In this document: in pieces, positions 36,601-48,200 of the stretch
Layout: every line of letters starts with the position of its first letter
How positions within the stretch are numbered: the stretch's first letter is position 1
Origin: Lunularia cruciata
Taxonomy: Eukaryota; Streptophyta; Marchantiopsida; Lunulariales; Lunulariaceae
Assembly: GCA_948567375.1 (NCBI GenBank)
Contig: OX419762.1
Span: 17,490,001 to 17,554,000, forward strand
Direction: 5' to 3'
Length of the DNA stretch: 64,000 nt
The notes under the pieces: model-generated
What the model was told of the DNA's origin: nothing
Database searches by the model: none
Seen by the model: the letters and a program-made list of their open reading frames with translations, nothing else
Translations under genes and position numbers: made by a program

Positions 36601-37261
36601 CCTTGTCTGCTGTCGGACAGAGTATATGTGAAGTGCCCGGCTGAGTTGATGAGCAGTTGCAACCTTAGGGCAGGCATTGTCTTGACTAGAACTATTTGAC
36701 TTATCCAACCTTGTGAACTTTGTTGTTGAAATTCATGTGAATGATGAGTCTTGGAAGCGATTTGTGTTATGAATTGTGACTAGCGTTGAGGAAAACTCCA
36801 TTCTATGAGCTCTCAGTCTGGTCCATGTGAATGGCATAATTAAATGATATGGGTGCCCGGGTTTATGTTTGGTTAGATCACTCAGTTGTCATTTATTTAT
36901 TTTATTTCATTTTATTAAAGGGCCACCTGACCTAGGTCTATGAACTGCCAGATCCTGAACCATAGCTTGAACTTGACATGAAAATAGAATATGAGACCAT
37001 GCAGAGGTACAAACCATAACACCAAACTTGCATGACAAGATTAGTTTTGCAAAAGTCAAGGATAAAACAAAACCTTTAGGGAGAGCCAACCTCAGGGAAA
37101 CTGAAACAACAAGTTCATACAGAGACAAATTCCCAACAATCCAGGAGTAGGGAAGGAATGTCAGTCTAAGGGGAAAATCCAAAAGAAAGACAGTAAGGAC
37201 AAACTAAGCACAAGCAGCCATGTGCTCGGCGCACTCTTGAGACTGAACATTCCCCACGACA

Positions 37262-37520
37262 ATGGTAGGCCCCACCATGTAGTCAATACACTAAACATGA
37301 AATTTGCCAAAATTCCCATCAAAAAGTAGTCCATGAGTTATTGCCAAATTACTTCCAACTATTATCATTGCTACTCTAGTGTCTAAGCAATCTAGATGTG
37401 ACACTCAAATGGCATGATAATTGTTGTGCATATATACATTGTTACATAACATACATCATTGTCAACATCATACACTATAGAAGCACATATAAGTCATACA
37501 TGAACTCTAAAGTGCCACAA
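37262..37520 (-). repeat. Rest of A2, 2-bp spacer and B1 of X2
   Basis: A2 resumes after W and ends with GGCATGATA at 37419. The spacer AT (37420-37421) is followed by B1 (37422-37520), which joins the internal region at exactly the same point as in X1. This second occurrence shows that the B1-A2-B2 order is a family trait and not an accident of X1. Confidence 0.85.
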
Positions 37521-37689
37521 TTGCTCCCTAGTTGGTGGTTAGGTCCCTCTAACTCTAGATAGTCATCTACTCCAAGTATATGGTATACCCTATGATGGGC
37601 AAAAGATCAAGAGGCCGGGTGCTATTAAGCCCAATCATTAGTCTCTTGTCTGCAATATATACCATATAAAGGATGAACTAGCTATAGAT

Positions 37690-38012
37690 CAAGTACATCT
37701 AGGATAACCACTATCCTTGAGGAACCACCATGAGGGAAGGAGTCATACATTCCATATGCCATCCTCTCAAATAGCTATCACACACTAACATAATAATAGC
37801 TCCACCAAAAGAGCCGCATAACATACACCTCAAGCTTGCACATACAAGTGCCAAGCTTAGATCCATGGTAATATCAATGTCTGGGAGGTGGCATGGCACA
37901 CAATTGTACAATTGATCCTTCCAAACAACATGATCACGTCCTTCTAGCACAAGGATTCCAAATGGCAAACCTCACGCATTCTCAAGATAGTATGGCCTGT
38001 AGACACATCAAG
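37690..38012 (-). pseudogene. PHD finger and integrase C-terminal region of X2
   Basis: Minus-strand frame reading FGILVLEGRDHVVWKDQ, NCVPCHLPDID, MDLSLALVCASL and then the PHD finger CMLCG, LVCDSYLRGWHMEC, TPSLMVVPQG. One zinc ligand has changed (CDSC to CDSY). Upstream of this stretch, beyond Y1, the same reading direction continues into the integrase C-terminal motif FHPGDYVYL at about 43665-43690. The module therefore sits directly behind the integrase, where chromoviruses carry a chromodomain. It probably served as a chromatin-binding targeting domain. Confidence 0.75.
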
Positions 38013-38423
38013 TGTAACAGTATGGAGTTTAACGACGTAGTTAGTAAGGCTAACAAAGTAGAGAATAAGCCAAATTAGCTTAGAATATTCCAAAAGCATC
38101 TAGGAAGCTTCTTGGGAAGCTTCCTGACTAGTTAACTTGCACTCCAAGTAGGTAACTTCTAGAAGCTTCTAACTAACTTAGCTTACACGCCAAGTAGGCA
38201 GCTTCTACAAGGAAGCTTCTTGAGAAGCTTCCTAGTTAACTTGGCTTGCACTATAAGAAAGTGGCTCAAGGAAGCTTCTTGAGAAGCTTCTCAAGGGCCT
38301 TGTATGCTACCTATAAATACCAGAGCCGAAGCTCATGCTAGGCATTTGGAGTTTTCACTCATTGAGGTGTCCCAATGTGAGTTTCCATTCTCCTATTTCT
38401 CACCTCGGTCTTGGTCTTTTATA
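38013..38423 (+). repeat. 5' LTR of Y1
   Basis: 411 bp, starting TGTAACAG. It contains many GAAGCTTC palindromes, including a three-unit heat-shock-element array (TTCTAGAAGCTTC near 38158), and a TATA box, CTATAAATA, at 38311-38319. Compared with the 3' LTR it lacks a short stretch in the HSE region. Confidence 0.9.
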
Positions 38424-38438
38424 TTGGTATCAAAGCAA
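38424..38438 (+). other. Primer-binding site of Y1
   Basis: TGGTATCAAAGC at 38425-38436, one base from the plant initiator tRNA-Met complement TGGTATCAGAGC, immediately after the 5' LTR. Confidence 0.75.
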
Positions 38439-38689
38439 GAATGGGATGGATGGAATTTATGGACCACCAAATCCACTTCTGCTAAACCATTGGGATTTTC
38501 ATATCCAGATATTACCCAAGCATCATTCCACACAATTCATCACCTCTTGCTTTGGGCAAGATTTTCTACATATGATCACCGTATTTGAGGAACCCTTGAT
38601 ACTTCCGATTGTAACTTATAGAGAATGGTGGACGTGTTGCATCTATGTGTTAATCAATTAGATAAAGTGGGAGCAGTGGGATAGAGAGT

Positions 38690-39610
38690 AGCTATGGCGA
38701 CAATACCAAACGTCATCCTTGCAATGCAGCAACAAATCGAGCACCTGACTCAATTGTTGGATGAACAAGATCAACAACGACAAGAACATATAGAGAGAGA
38801 GCCAATTTGAGATGGAGAAGATTGCATTCAATTTCCAAAACCCAGGGTGTTTGAAGGCAAGAATCTTTTGTGCACTATGGAGAATTTTTTGTTTGACTAT
38901 GAACATTACTTTGAAGCCACCAATCTTCAAGATGAACGGAACAAATTCTCTTGGCCTCTAGCCAATTAGATGACGTGGCAAAACTTTGGTGGCGATTTTG
39001 AGTAGAGCAAGTTGAACGACAGGTTGTTGTACCAATTTTGCATGGGCAAAGTTCAAGGACACAATATTGGATCACTTTCAAACTATAAATGCCACATGAG
39101 ATAAATTGGCGGAGTTGAAGCAAGTTGGCTCAATAAAGAGCTACATCACACAATTTCAAAACATCATCATGCAGATTCTAGATATACAAGAATATGAAGT
39201 TCTAGATCAATTTGTTTTTGGGGATTGAAGTCATGAACCAAATTGGAGGTGACCATGCAAGAACCACAAAACATAAAAGAAGCCAAGCAATTGGCTGAGC
39301 GCTTTGATTCCTTGGTTGCAACAACTTGGTATTGCCCTTGATCTACGCAAGGCCTACTAGTACACTATGCACGGGTGAAAGAACCAACACCAATGGAGAT
39401 TGATGCTATCCAACGGAGACCACTTGGTACAATGGATAGAGAAAGATTGTGACAAAATGGAGGTTGTTTTTACTGTTGCCAAGTGGGATATTGCATTGTT
39501 GAATGCCCACTTAGGAATGAGTGACCTCGACAAGTTGCCCAGATGGAGATTGTGGAACAAAATGATCAAGGAAATGAGGAATCCCAATAGGAGATTTTGA
39601 GTCACCTACT
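38690..39610 (+). pseudogene. Gag of Y1 (decayed)
   Basis: Frames around 38695-39000 read MATIPN then AMQQQIEHLTQLLDEQ, a coiled-coil start typical of chromovirus gag, followed by DYEHYFEATNLQDE (capsid). A degenerate zinc knuckle CFYCCQVGYCIVEC at about 39464-39506 has Tyr in place of His. Several stops, including in-frame TGA and TAG, interrupt it. Confidence 0.65.
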
Positions 39611-39689
39611 GGGAGCTTGATTAGTTCCAATGGGATTGAAGGCTCAACTTATGCAATTTTGCTTTACTTGCAAGGTATATGATATCTAA

Positions 39690-39975
39690 TCAAGGTTGTA
39701 AGATTTTGGTTGATTCTGGAAGTTCAGAGAATTGCATATTTATGCAAGTAGCAAAGAATTGGGTATTCCTATCAAGCCAGTGTTTGGAAGTAGTTTGATG
39801 ATGGCAAATGGTAGAAAGGGTTTTGCATTCCGCACCTCACATCCTATTACCTTCAAGATTGGGAAGGAGTATTTGGAGTGTATGAGGTTTGTAGTGGCAT
39901 CTCTACACTATGATATCATTTTGGGTCTACCTTGGCTTGAACGTCATAAGGTTCAATTTGATTGGACCCGATGAC
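39690..39975 (+). pseudogene. Aspartic protease of Y1
   Basis: Plus-strand frame reading ILVDSGSSENC (active site DSGS), then MMANGRKGFAF, and the C-terminal motif DIILGLPWLERHK. This is the usual arrangement of a Ty3 protease. The active Asp-Ser-Gly is kept. The frame is broken upstream and stops at 39972-39974. Confidence 0.8.
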
Positions 39976-40289
39976 AAATTCAAGTACAACACCAAGTTAT
40001 TTCTAATTAGGTTGTCTGGCACCTCTGAGTAAGAAACCTAAGAATAGTCAGTCCCAAGATGGGAAGTTTGTCGAGAAGGTAGCCATAGAGCAAATCTGGA
40101 AGGGAGATGAGTCCCAAGATGAGAAGTTTGCCAAGGCAACCATGGAGCAAGCTTGGAAGAGAGATGAGTCCCTGGAAGAGAAGTTTGTTAGTAAAGCAGC
40201 CATAGAGCAAGCTTTGGAGGAAGATAAGTTTGTATTCACTGTGTGGATCAAGCCGATTGCACAAGAACAATTCTGAGGAGGACCAAGAG

Positions 40290-41620
40290 CCTCATCAAGT
40301 AATGGTTGATCGGATAGTTCAAGAGTTTATGGACGTGTTTCTGGATGATCTGCCAAAGGGATTACCCTCCAATTGAGGTATGCTCTTCAAGATTGAGTTA
40401 TTGCCAATGAGTAGACCGATCTATCACTCTCACCAAAGGAGTTGGAGGAGTTGCGAAAAACACTTACAGAGTTGTTGGAGAAGGATTTCATACAACATAG
40501 TACCTCTCCTTGGGGAGCGCTGGTATTATTTGTTCCAAAGAAGGATGGAGGACTTTGTTTCTATATTGATTATAGTGTGCTCAATAAGCAAACCATGAAG
40601 AATGCATATCTCTTGCCTTGGATCGATGACTTGCTTGATCAACTAAGTAGAGCATGCTACTTTTCCAAGCTAGATCTTTGTAGCAGCTATTGGCAAATTC
40701 CTATTGATAGAGAAGATGTATAGAAGACTGCCTTTTGCACAAGGTATGGGAATTTTGAGTAGAGAGTTCTACCTTTCAGACTCACTAATGCTCCAGCAGT
40801 CTTCATGGATCAGACGCATCAGGTGTTGGAGGGACTACTGGATTGGTCCATAGTGGTGGTCTTGGATGATATCTTAATCTATAGCAAGACAAAGGCAGAA
40901 CACGTGAATCATGTGCGAGAAGTCCTAAGATGACTACGACAATGGAAATTTTATTGCAAGAAGTTGAAGTGTGCCTTTTAGCAGAAGGAGGTTACCTTCT
41001 TGGGTCATAAGATCTCATTAGAGGGGATCAAGATGGAAGAAGAGAAGATCAAGGCCATTATTGATTGGCCTACCCCAAAGGATGCTACATAAGTATGAGT
41101 ATTCAATGGATTGGCCAGTTTTTACCAACGGTTCATCCACTATTATGCTCATGTGGTTGCACCATTAACTGACCTCTTGGGAAAGAACTCGAGTTTCCAA
41201 TGGACCACCAAGCATGAAGAAGCATTCCAGAAGTTAAAGTATATGGTGTCTTCAAGACCCATTCTTCAACCATAGATCCTCAACTACCTTGTGTGGTTGA
41301 TTTTGATGCTTCTAACTTTGCAATTGGAATTGTGTTGCAATGGGAAATCCCAAATGGACTACATCTCATTGCCTTTGTGTCTTGCCGACTACATACAACT
41401 GAACAAAATTACTCTGCTTGAGATTGGGAACAACTTGCAATGGTATATGCCACCAAGGTATGGAGGCATTATCTCTTGGGGAAGCAAGTGGTCATGCAAA
41501 CTGATCACAAGCCATTGTTGCAAACCTTACACTTAGAACAGATGAAGAGTCGACAACATTGATGGGAAGAGCAAATCTAATTGTTTGACATCAAACTTGA
41601 GTACAAACCAGGTCGGTTCC
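40290..41620 (+). pseudogene. Reverse transcriptase and RNase H of Y1
   Basis: The RT starts with FMDVFLDDLPKGLPS and continues with [28 protein letters not shown], then [24 protein letters not shown] and the catalytic VLDDILIYS near 40865. The connection reads NGLASFYQRFIHYYAH (about 41105-41155). RNase H remnants (NFAIGIVLQWE-like) lie at 41300-41560. Frameshifts and stops (for example a TAG after REDV at about 40720) have inactivated it. Confidence 0.8.
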
Positions 41621-41829
41621 ATGTCATCCTTGATGCTCTATCACAACAACTTGATCTTCCTCTCATCATAGTGGCAATTACAATGATGTCAATTGACCCC
41701 AAGGTCCATAAAGATATTTGGTCAGCTCTACAACAAGATCCCTTCTTCCAGATGGTACATGGTTGTCTGACAACAAGTACATGGTTGTCTGACAATAGGG
41801 ACAAGAAGTACAACACCTTCTCTTTCAAA

Positions 41830-42960
41830 GAAGGCCTTTTATTCCATGCGGACCGGATCTATGTTCCAGCCAAAGGTGATCTCCAACTTGTGCGCCTTCA
41901 GGAAGCCCATGATTTACCAATAGTTGGTCATAAGGGGGTGGACAAGACCTTGGGTACCCTCCAACGCCAATGGTGGTGGCCCAACATGATGTGAGATGTT
42001 CGGGAGTTTGTCCAATCATGTGAGAGTTGTCAACGCAACAAGGCCAGTAACCAGAAGCCAAGTGGACTCCTTCAACCACTTCCCATTCCAACTACTCATT
42101 GGGAACATGTGATCTTAGATCTCATCACCTCCTTGCCTAAGACACAACAAGGTCACATAGCAATTGTGGTGTTTGTGGATAAGCTTAGTAAGCAAATCTA
42201 TTTGGCACCAACGGTTGATACTGTGGATGCTCCAACCTTGGCACAACTGTACTTCAAAAGTGTATTCAAACATCATGGGATGCCACGTGTACTCATCTCG
42301 GACTGTGATCCTTGCTTCACCGGAAAGTTTTGGCAAGCCCTCTTCCAAATACTTGGCACCAAGCTTGCTTTGTCCATAGCTAATCATCCTCAAATGGATG
42401 GACAAATTGAACATGCAAATTGCACTTTGGAAGATATGCTTTGTGCCTTTATCAACATTCACCATACCAATTGGGATGAATATCTTGCAACTGTGGAGTT
42501 TGCATACAACAATTCTAAACAGGCAAGCACCAAATTCTCTCCTTTCTTTCTCAATTTTGGCCAAGATCCGCTTGTCCCAGATTCTCTTCTTGCTTCTCCT
42601 CCATCTCAAGTCCCTCATACATCAACCTTCTTGACCACCATATCCGAATCTCTCCAACAAACCAAATCTCACCTCCTTGTTGCTCAAAATTGTCAAAATC
42701 AATATGCAGACCACCATTGTCGTGATCTCACCTTTGAAGCCAGTGATAAATTTATGCTATCCTCTAGTAATCTACCCCTCCCACTTGACACCCAAGTTTG
42801 TAAACTTGCCCCTAATTGGATAGGACCTTTTGATGTCACCCAAATTGTCTCTCTTGTTGCTTATCGACTTGCCATGCCTTGTCATATGCGCATCCATCCT
42901 GTCTTTCATGTTTCCAAGTTGAAACCCTTTGTTCCTAACCCCTCTTCCTTCTCCTCTTGA
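41830..42960 (+). pseudogene. Integrase of Y1 (catalytic triad intact)
   Basis: The H2C2 zinc finger is visible as HDLPIVGHKGVDKTLG and CESCQRNKASNQKPSG, split by one TGA at about 41994. The core then runs open from 42109 to 42960. Catalytic residues are Asp at 42118-42120, Asp at 42301-42303 and Glu at 42409-42411, giving the D-D-35-E spacing of Ty3 integrases. The C-terminal part has LAPNWIGPFDV and HPVFHVSKLKPF (GPY/F module). The open core suggests a fairly young age compared with X2. Confidence 0.88.
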
Positions 42961-42984
42961 GTCCAACCTCCTCCTCTCCCTATC

Positions 42985-43160
42985 CCTATCAATGATCATG
43001 AGGAGTACGAAGTTGATCATATCCTTGCATGTCGCCACATCCAATGAGAACACTGCCAACATATGGAGTACAAGGTCCTTTGGAAAGAGTATCCCCTTCA
43101 TGATGCCACATGGGAACCTCTTTCTCACCTCCAGAATGCACAAACGGCCATCTAGGAGTT
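42985..43160 (+). pseudogene. Chromodomain of Y1
   Basis: After the integrase stop another frame reads EEYEVDHILACRH, then YKVLWKEYPLHDATWEP, the aromatic-cage core of a retrotransposon chromodomain. Such domains direct integration to particular histone marks. It is interrupted by a stop (HIQ then stop) and lies out of the integrase frame. Confidence 0.75.
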
Positions 43161-43209
43161 TGAAGCTCCAATGGCAACGAGGACGTCACCAACTAGCGGT
43201 GGGGGAATA

Positions 43210-43634
43210 TGTAATAGTATGGAGTTTAGCAAGGTAGTTAGTAAGGCTAACAAAGTAGAGAATAAGCCAAATTAGCTTAGAATATTCCAAAAGCATCTAG
43301 GAAGCTTCTTGGGAAGCTTCCTGACTAGTTAACTTGTGCTCCAAGCAGGTAACTTCTAGAAGGAAGCTTCTAGAAGCTTCTAACTAGCTTAGCTTGCACG
43401 CCAAGTAGGCGGCTTCTAAAAGGAAGTTTCTTGAGGAGCTTCCTAGTTAACTTGGCTTGCACTGTAAGAAAGCGGCTCAAGGAAGCTTCTTGAGAAGCTT
43501 CTCAAGGGCCTTGTATGCTACATATAAATACCAGAGCCGAAGCTCATGCTAGGCATTCGGAGTTTTCTCTCATTCAAGTGTCCTAATGTGAGTTTCTATT
43601 CTCCTATTTCTCTCCTCGGTCTTGGTCTTTAACA
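43210..43634 (+). repeat. 3' LTR of Y1, with perfect four-unit HSE
   Basis: 425 bp, TGTAATAG to TTTAACA, preceded by the purine-rich GGTGGGGGAATA. At 43362-43381 it carries GGAAGCTTCTAGAAGCTTCT, four contiguous alternating nGAAn/nTTCn units, a perfect heat-shock element. The TATA box CATATAAATA lies at 43521-43530. Confidence 0.92.
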
Positions 43635-44848
43635 TCAAGTGTCATCGGTGTTGTCTACTATAGATATACATAGTCACCTGGATGAAATTGACAGATTGAG
43701 GGTCTATAACCTCCTCCTCAAATGGTAGTATAGCATAAGGTATCCCTATGCTTAGCAATTGCCAAGTTCTCAAAGGCCATTGGCATTACTCTTTGAAAGA
43801 TCTTTGCTTATTGAGAAAATGCACTCATCTATATATATGGATTATCCAAGTCCAACACTATAGTAGCATCTTGAAAAATGGCTATAGGTACATTTAGATC
43901 TCATCCATAGAGTAGAAAGTAAGGAGAGAAGGATGTTAAGGAGGCTTGCCGACTGGACCGATAGTCTATGGCCAACCAAGGTAATTGGAGATCCCAATCT
44001 CCCAAGTGCCCTCTTTGCAAACCAAACTTCCACAATCCTCTCTTCATTGTTTGAACCACTCTCCTTGCTAAGCCATTTGCCTTAGGGTGATCTTGATAGG
44101 TAGTATGATGATCAATCAAAACCTTGTCACACAAGACCTAAAACTTCCCTAAGAACTCTATACCTTGATTAGTCAAAACCTCAACTGGTGCACCAAAATG
44201 ACTAAGAACCCAATCTAGGAATGAGTAAGCCGTCCCTTCACTAGACTTGTAAAGAAGTGCCACCAACTCAATCCACTTGGAGAAGTGCTCCACCATAACC
44301 AAAATGTACTAATGATGTCTCACAGTCAATGATAAAGGTTCAATGAAGTCCAAACTCCAACGGTAGCTCAATCCCATGATAGGTAATGGGTGTAATTGTG
44401 GTCTATGAGCATTGAATGATTCTCTAACTTGGTCACAAGCCACACATCTAGCAACAATTTGTTGTACATTGGTCTGCATACCACACCACCAATAATGACT
44501 CTGAAGTAAGCTATATGTATGCTTTACTCTAAAATGTCCTAGCCACTCATGAGCATGACGGACCAACTATGGTCTCTAAGATGGAAGTGGTACTACTCTC
44601 ACTCTATCATCCTCCCATATACAAAGAAGGTGTTTTCCCTCACATTTGAACCGTCTAGATTGCTAGAAGAACATGGTCTCTCTCCTTTGCCCCAACTATG
44701 TCACCCACAACACCAATGCAACAATAGTACATCACTAAGACATCAGCATGAATGTTTCACTAAACTATACCACTATCTCCACTCTTTAGATTTGTGACCT
44801 CAATAACTCCTCCTATATGCATTGAGAGAGATACCCCCAAAGCCTTTG
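43635..44848 (-). pseudogene. Integrase of X2
   Basis: The minus-strand zinc finger (44566 downward) reads HEWLGHFRVKHTYSLLQSHY and then CVACDQVRES (H2C2 type). The core has SLDFIEPL (first Asp), EVLTNQGIEF (second Asp changed to Asn) and GLARRVVQTM (third Glu lost), followed by LPWLAIDYRSSRQASL and FSPYFLLYG. It is a DDE integrase of the Ty3 kind, now catalytically dead. Its C-terminal FHPGDYVYL region leads into the PHD finger across Y1. Presence of this integrase argues against a tyrosine recombinase as the integration enzyme of family X. Confidence 0.82.
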
Positions 44849-45274
44849 TGTAAAAGACCAAGACCAAGGAGAGAAATAAGAGAATGGAAACTCACATTGG
44901 GACACTTGAATGTGGGAAAACTCCAAATGCCTAGCATTAGCTTTGGCTTTGGTATTTATAGTTAGCATAAAAGGCACTTGAGAAGCTTCTCAAGAAGCTT
45001 CCTTGAGCCACTTTCTTACAGTGCAAGCCAAGTTAACCAGGAAGCTTCTCAAGAAGCTTCCTTCTTGAAGCAACCTACTTGGCGTGCAAGCTAAGCTAGT
45101 TGGAAGCTTCTAGAAGCTTCCTTCTAGAAGCTACCTGCTTGGGATGCAAGTTAAGCTAGTCAAGAAGCTACCCAAGAAGCTTCCTAGATACTTCTAGAAT
45201 ATTTTGGGCTAATTTGGCTTATTTTCTACTTTGTTAGCCTTACTAATGACGTCATTCAACTTCATATTGTTACA
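44849..45274 (-). repeat. 3' LTR of Y2, with four-unit HSE
   Basis: Same family as the Y1 LTRs, reversed. A perfect four-unit heat-shock element lies at 45102-45121 (GGAAGCTTCTAGAAGCTTCC). Confidence 0.9.
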
Positions 45275-48200
45275 TATTCCTTGATCGCTAGTTGGTGATG
45301 TCCTCGTTGCCATTAAAGCTTCAAACTTTTGGACGGCCATTTGTGCATTCTAGTGGTGAGAAAGAGGTTCCCATGTGGTATCATGAAAAGGATACCCTTT
45401 CCAAAGGTCCTTGTACTCCGTATGTTGTTGGCGTCCTTGTTGAATGTGGCTACATGCAAGGATATGATCAACTTTGTACTCCTCATGATCATAGATAGAT
45501 ATGGGAAGAGGAGGAGGTTGGACACAAGAGGAAAAAGAAGATGAGTTAGGAACAAGGGTTTCAACTTGGAAATGTGAAAGATAGGGTAGATGCACATATG
45601 ATAAGGTAAGGCAAGTCAATAAGCAACATGAGAGATGATTTGGGTGACAACAGAGGGTCCTATCCAATTAGGGGCAAGCTTTCAAACTTAGGTATCAAGT
45701 GGGAGGAGCAGGCTATTGGAGGATAGCATGATTTTATCACCAACTTCAAAGGTGAGATCAGGACGATGGTGATCCGCATATTATTTTTGACAATTTTGAG
45801 CAACAAGGAAGTGAGATTTGACTTGTTGGAGAGATTGGGATATGGTGGTCAAGAAGGTTGAAGTATGAGGGACCTAAGATGGAGGAAGATCAAGAACAAG
45901 CAAATCTTTGCCAAAATTGAAAAAGAAAGGAGAAAATCCGATGCTTGCCTATTTGGAATTATTGTAGGCAAATTTTGAAACTACAAGACATTTATCCCAA
46001 TTGGTAGGGTGGACATTGACAAAGGCGCGCATCATATCCTCCAAGGTATGATTTGCACATTTGGTTTGTCCATCAGTTTGAGGATGATAGGTTGTGGACA
46101 AAGCAAGCTTGGTTCCGAGTATCTAGAAGAGTGTTTGCCAAAACTTCTTGGTGAATCAAGGATCATGGTCAAAGATGAGTACATGTGGCATCCCATGATG
46201 CTTGAAGACATTTTCAAAGTAGATTTGCGCTAAGGTTGGAGCATCCACTCTATCAAAGGTTGGTGCCAAGTGGATTTGCTTACTAAGCTTATCTACAAAC
46301 ACCATGATTGTTATGTGTTCTTGCTTTGTCTTGGACAAGGATGTGATGAGATCCAAGCTCACATGTACCCATTGAGCGGATGGAATGGGAAGTGGTTGAA
46401 GGAGTCCACTTGGCTTCTGGTTGCTAGCCTTGTTACGTTGGCAGCTCTCACACAATCAGACAAACTCTTGAACATCTTGTGTCATGTTGGGCCACCACTA
46501 TTGGCATTGGAGGGTACCCAAGGTCTTGTCCACACCCATATGACCAACTATTGGTAAATCATGGGCTTCTTGAAGGCGCACAAGTCAAAGATCACCTTTG
46601 GCTAGAACATAGATCCAGTCCTCATGGAATAGAAGGCCCTCCTTGAAGGAGAAGGTGTTTTACTCCTTGTTGCATGTTGTAAGACAACCATGTACTATTT
46701 GGAAGAAGTGATCTTGTTGTAGAGTTGATTGAAACTCATTTTGGACCTTGGAGTCAATTGACACCGTCATAATTGCTATTGTGATGAGAGGAGACTTCAA
46801 ATCAAGTTGTCATGATAGAGCATCGGGGATGAGATGGAACCGACATGGTTTGTATTCAAGTTTGATGTCAAAAAATTGTTCCTCTCATCAATGATCTCGA
46901 CTCTTCATGTGTTCCAAGTGTAAGGTCTACAACAATGGTTCATGATCAGTTTGCATGATCACTTGTTTTCCCAAGAGATAATACCTCCATACCTTGGTGG
47001 CACAAACCATTGCAAGTTGTTCTCAATCTTGAACAAAATAATTTCTTTCAGACGTATTTATTTGGCAAGACACAAAGGCAATGGGATGTAGCTCATCTAG
47101 GAATTCCTATTGCAACACGGTTCAAATTGCAAAGTTAGAAGCATCAAAATCAACCACACAAGGTAGTTGAAAATCATATGGTTGAAGAATGGGCCTTGAA
47201 GACACCATATGTTTCAACTTCTGGAATGCTTCTTTGCACTTGGTGGTTCCATAGGAAGCACAAGTTCTTCTCTAAGAGGTTAGTCAATGGTGTAGTCACA
47301 TGAGCATAATAATGGATGAACCATTGGTAAAAACTGGCCAATCCATTAAATGCCTATACTTTTGTAGCATCCTTTGGAGTAGGCCAATTAGTAATGGCCT
47401 TGATTTTCTCCTCTTCCATCTTGATCTCCTTTGATGAGATCTTGTGACCCAAGAAGGTAACTTCCTTTTGCTAAAAGGCACACTTTGACTTCTTATAGTA
47501 AAATTTCCATTGTCATAGTTGTCTTAGGACTTCTCGCACATGATTCATGTGTTTTACCTCTATCTTGCTATAGATTAAGATATCATCCAAGAAACCACCA
47601 TGTATTGATCCAATAGTCCATCCAACACCCGATGCATCTAATCCATGAAGATTGTTGGAGCATTAGTGAGCCTGAAAGTTAGAACTCTCCACTCAAAATA
47701 CCCATACCTTGTGCAAAAGGTAGTCTTTTGCACATCCTATCAATGGAGATTTGCCAATAGTCGCTGCAAAGATCCAACTTGGAAAAATATCGTGCTCTAC
47801 TCAATTGATCAAGCAAGTCATTGATCTGAGGCAAGGGATATGCATTCTTCATTTTTTGCTTATTAGGCCCATGGTAATCAATACAAAAATGAAGTCCTCC
47901 ATCCTTTTTTGGAACAAATAATATTAGTGCTCCCCAAAGAGAGGTATTATGTTGTATGAAGTCCTTCTCCGACAACTCCATAAGTGTTGTTCACAATTCT
48001 TCCAACTCCTCCAACTCCTTTGGTGAGAGCCAATAGATTGGTCTACTTACTAGAGTACTCCCTGGCAATAACTCAATCTTGAAGAGCATGCCACGATCGG
48101 AAGGTAATCCCTTTGGTAGATCATCAGGAAACACGTCCGCAAACTCCTAAACTATGTGATCAACCATTGCTTGATGAGGCTCTTGGCCCTCCTTAGATTG

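Larger units (their letters stand above)
34450..37261. mobile_element. W: 2.8-kb insertion with TG...CA ends and two tandem arrays
   Basis: Inserted in the A2 segment of X2. The ends are TGTTGTCGGG and CCCCACGACA. The flanks ACGG (34446-34449) and ATGG (37262-37265) fit a 4-bp TSD with one C/T change, and the A2 sequence resumes correctly afterwards. No coding domain is seen on either strand. About half of its length is tandem repeat. It is best explained as a long solo LTR or a non-autonomous LTR-type element. I cannot see an LTR pair inside it. Confidence 0.6.
38013..43634 (+). mobile_element. Y1: full-length Ty3/gypsy chromovirus with 5-bp TSD
   Basis: A 5.6-kb element with LTRs at 38013-38423 and 43210-43634 and a perfect TSD, TCAAG (38008-38012 and 43635-43639). 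A primer-binding site resembling the initiator tRNA-Met complement follows the 5' LTR. Internal order is gag, protease, RT, RNase H, integrase, chromodomain, as in chromoviruses. The integrase is nearly intact but gag and RT carry stops. It inserted into the integrase C-terminal region of X2. Confidence 0.93.

Noticed and set aside
42115-42618. Minus-strand frame of 167 codons within Y1
   Set aside because: Antisense shadow of the Y1 integrase.
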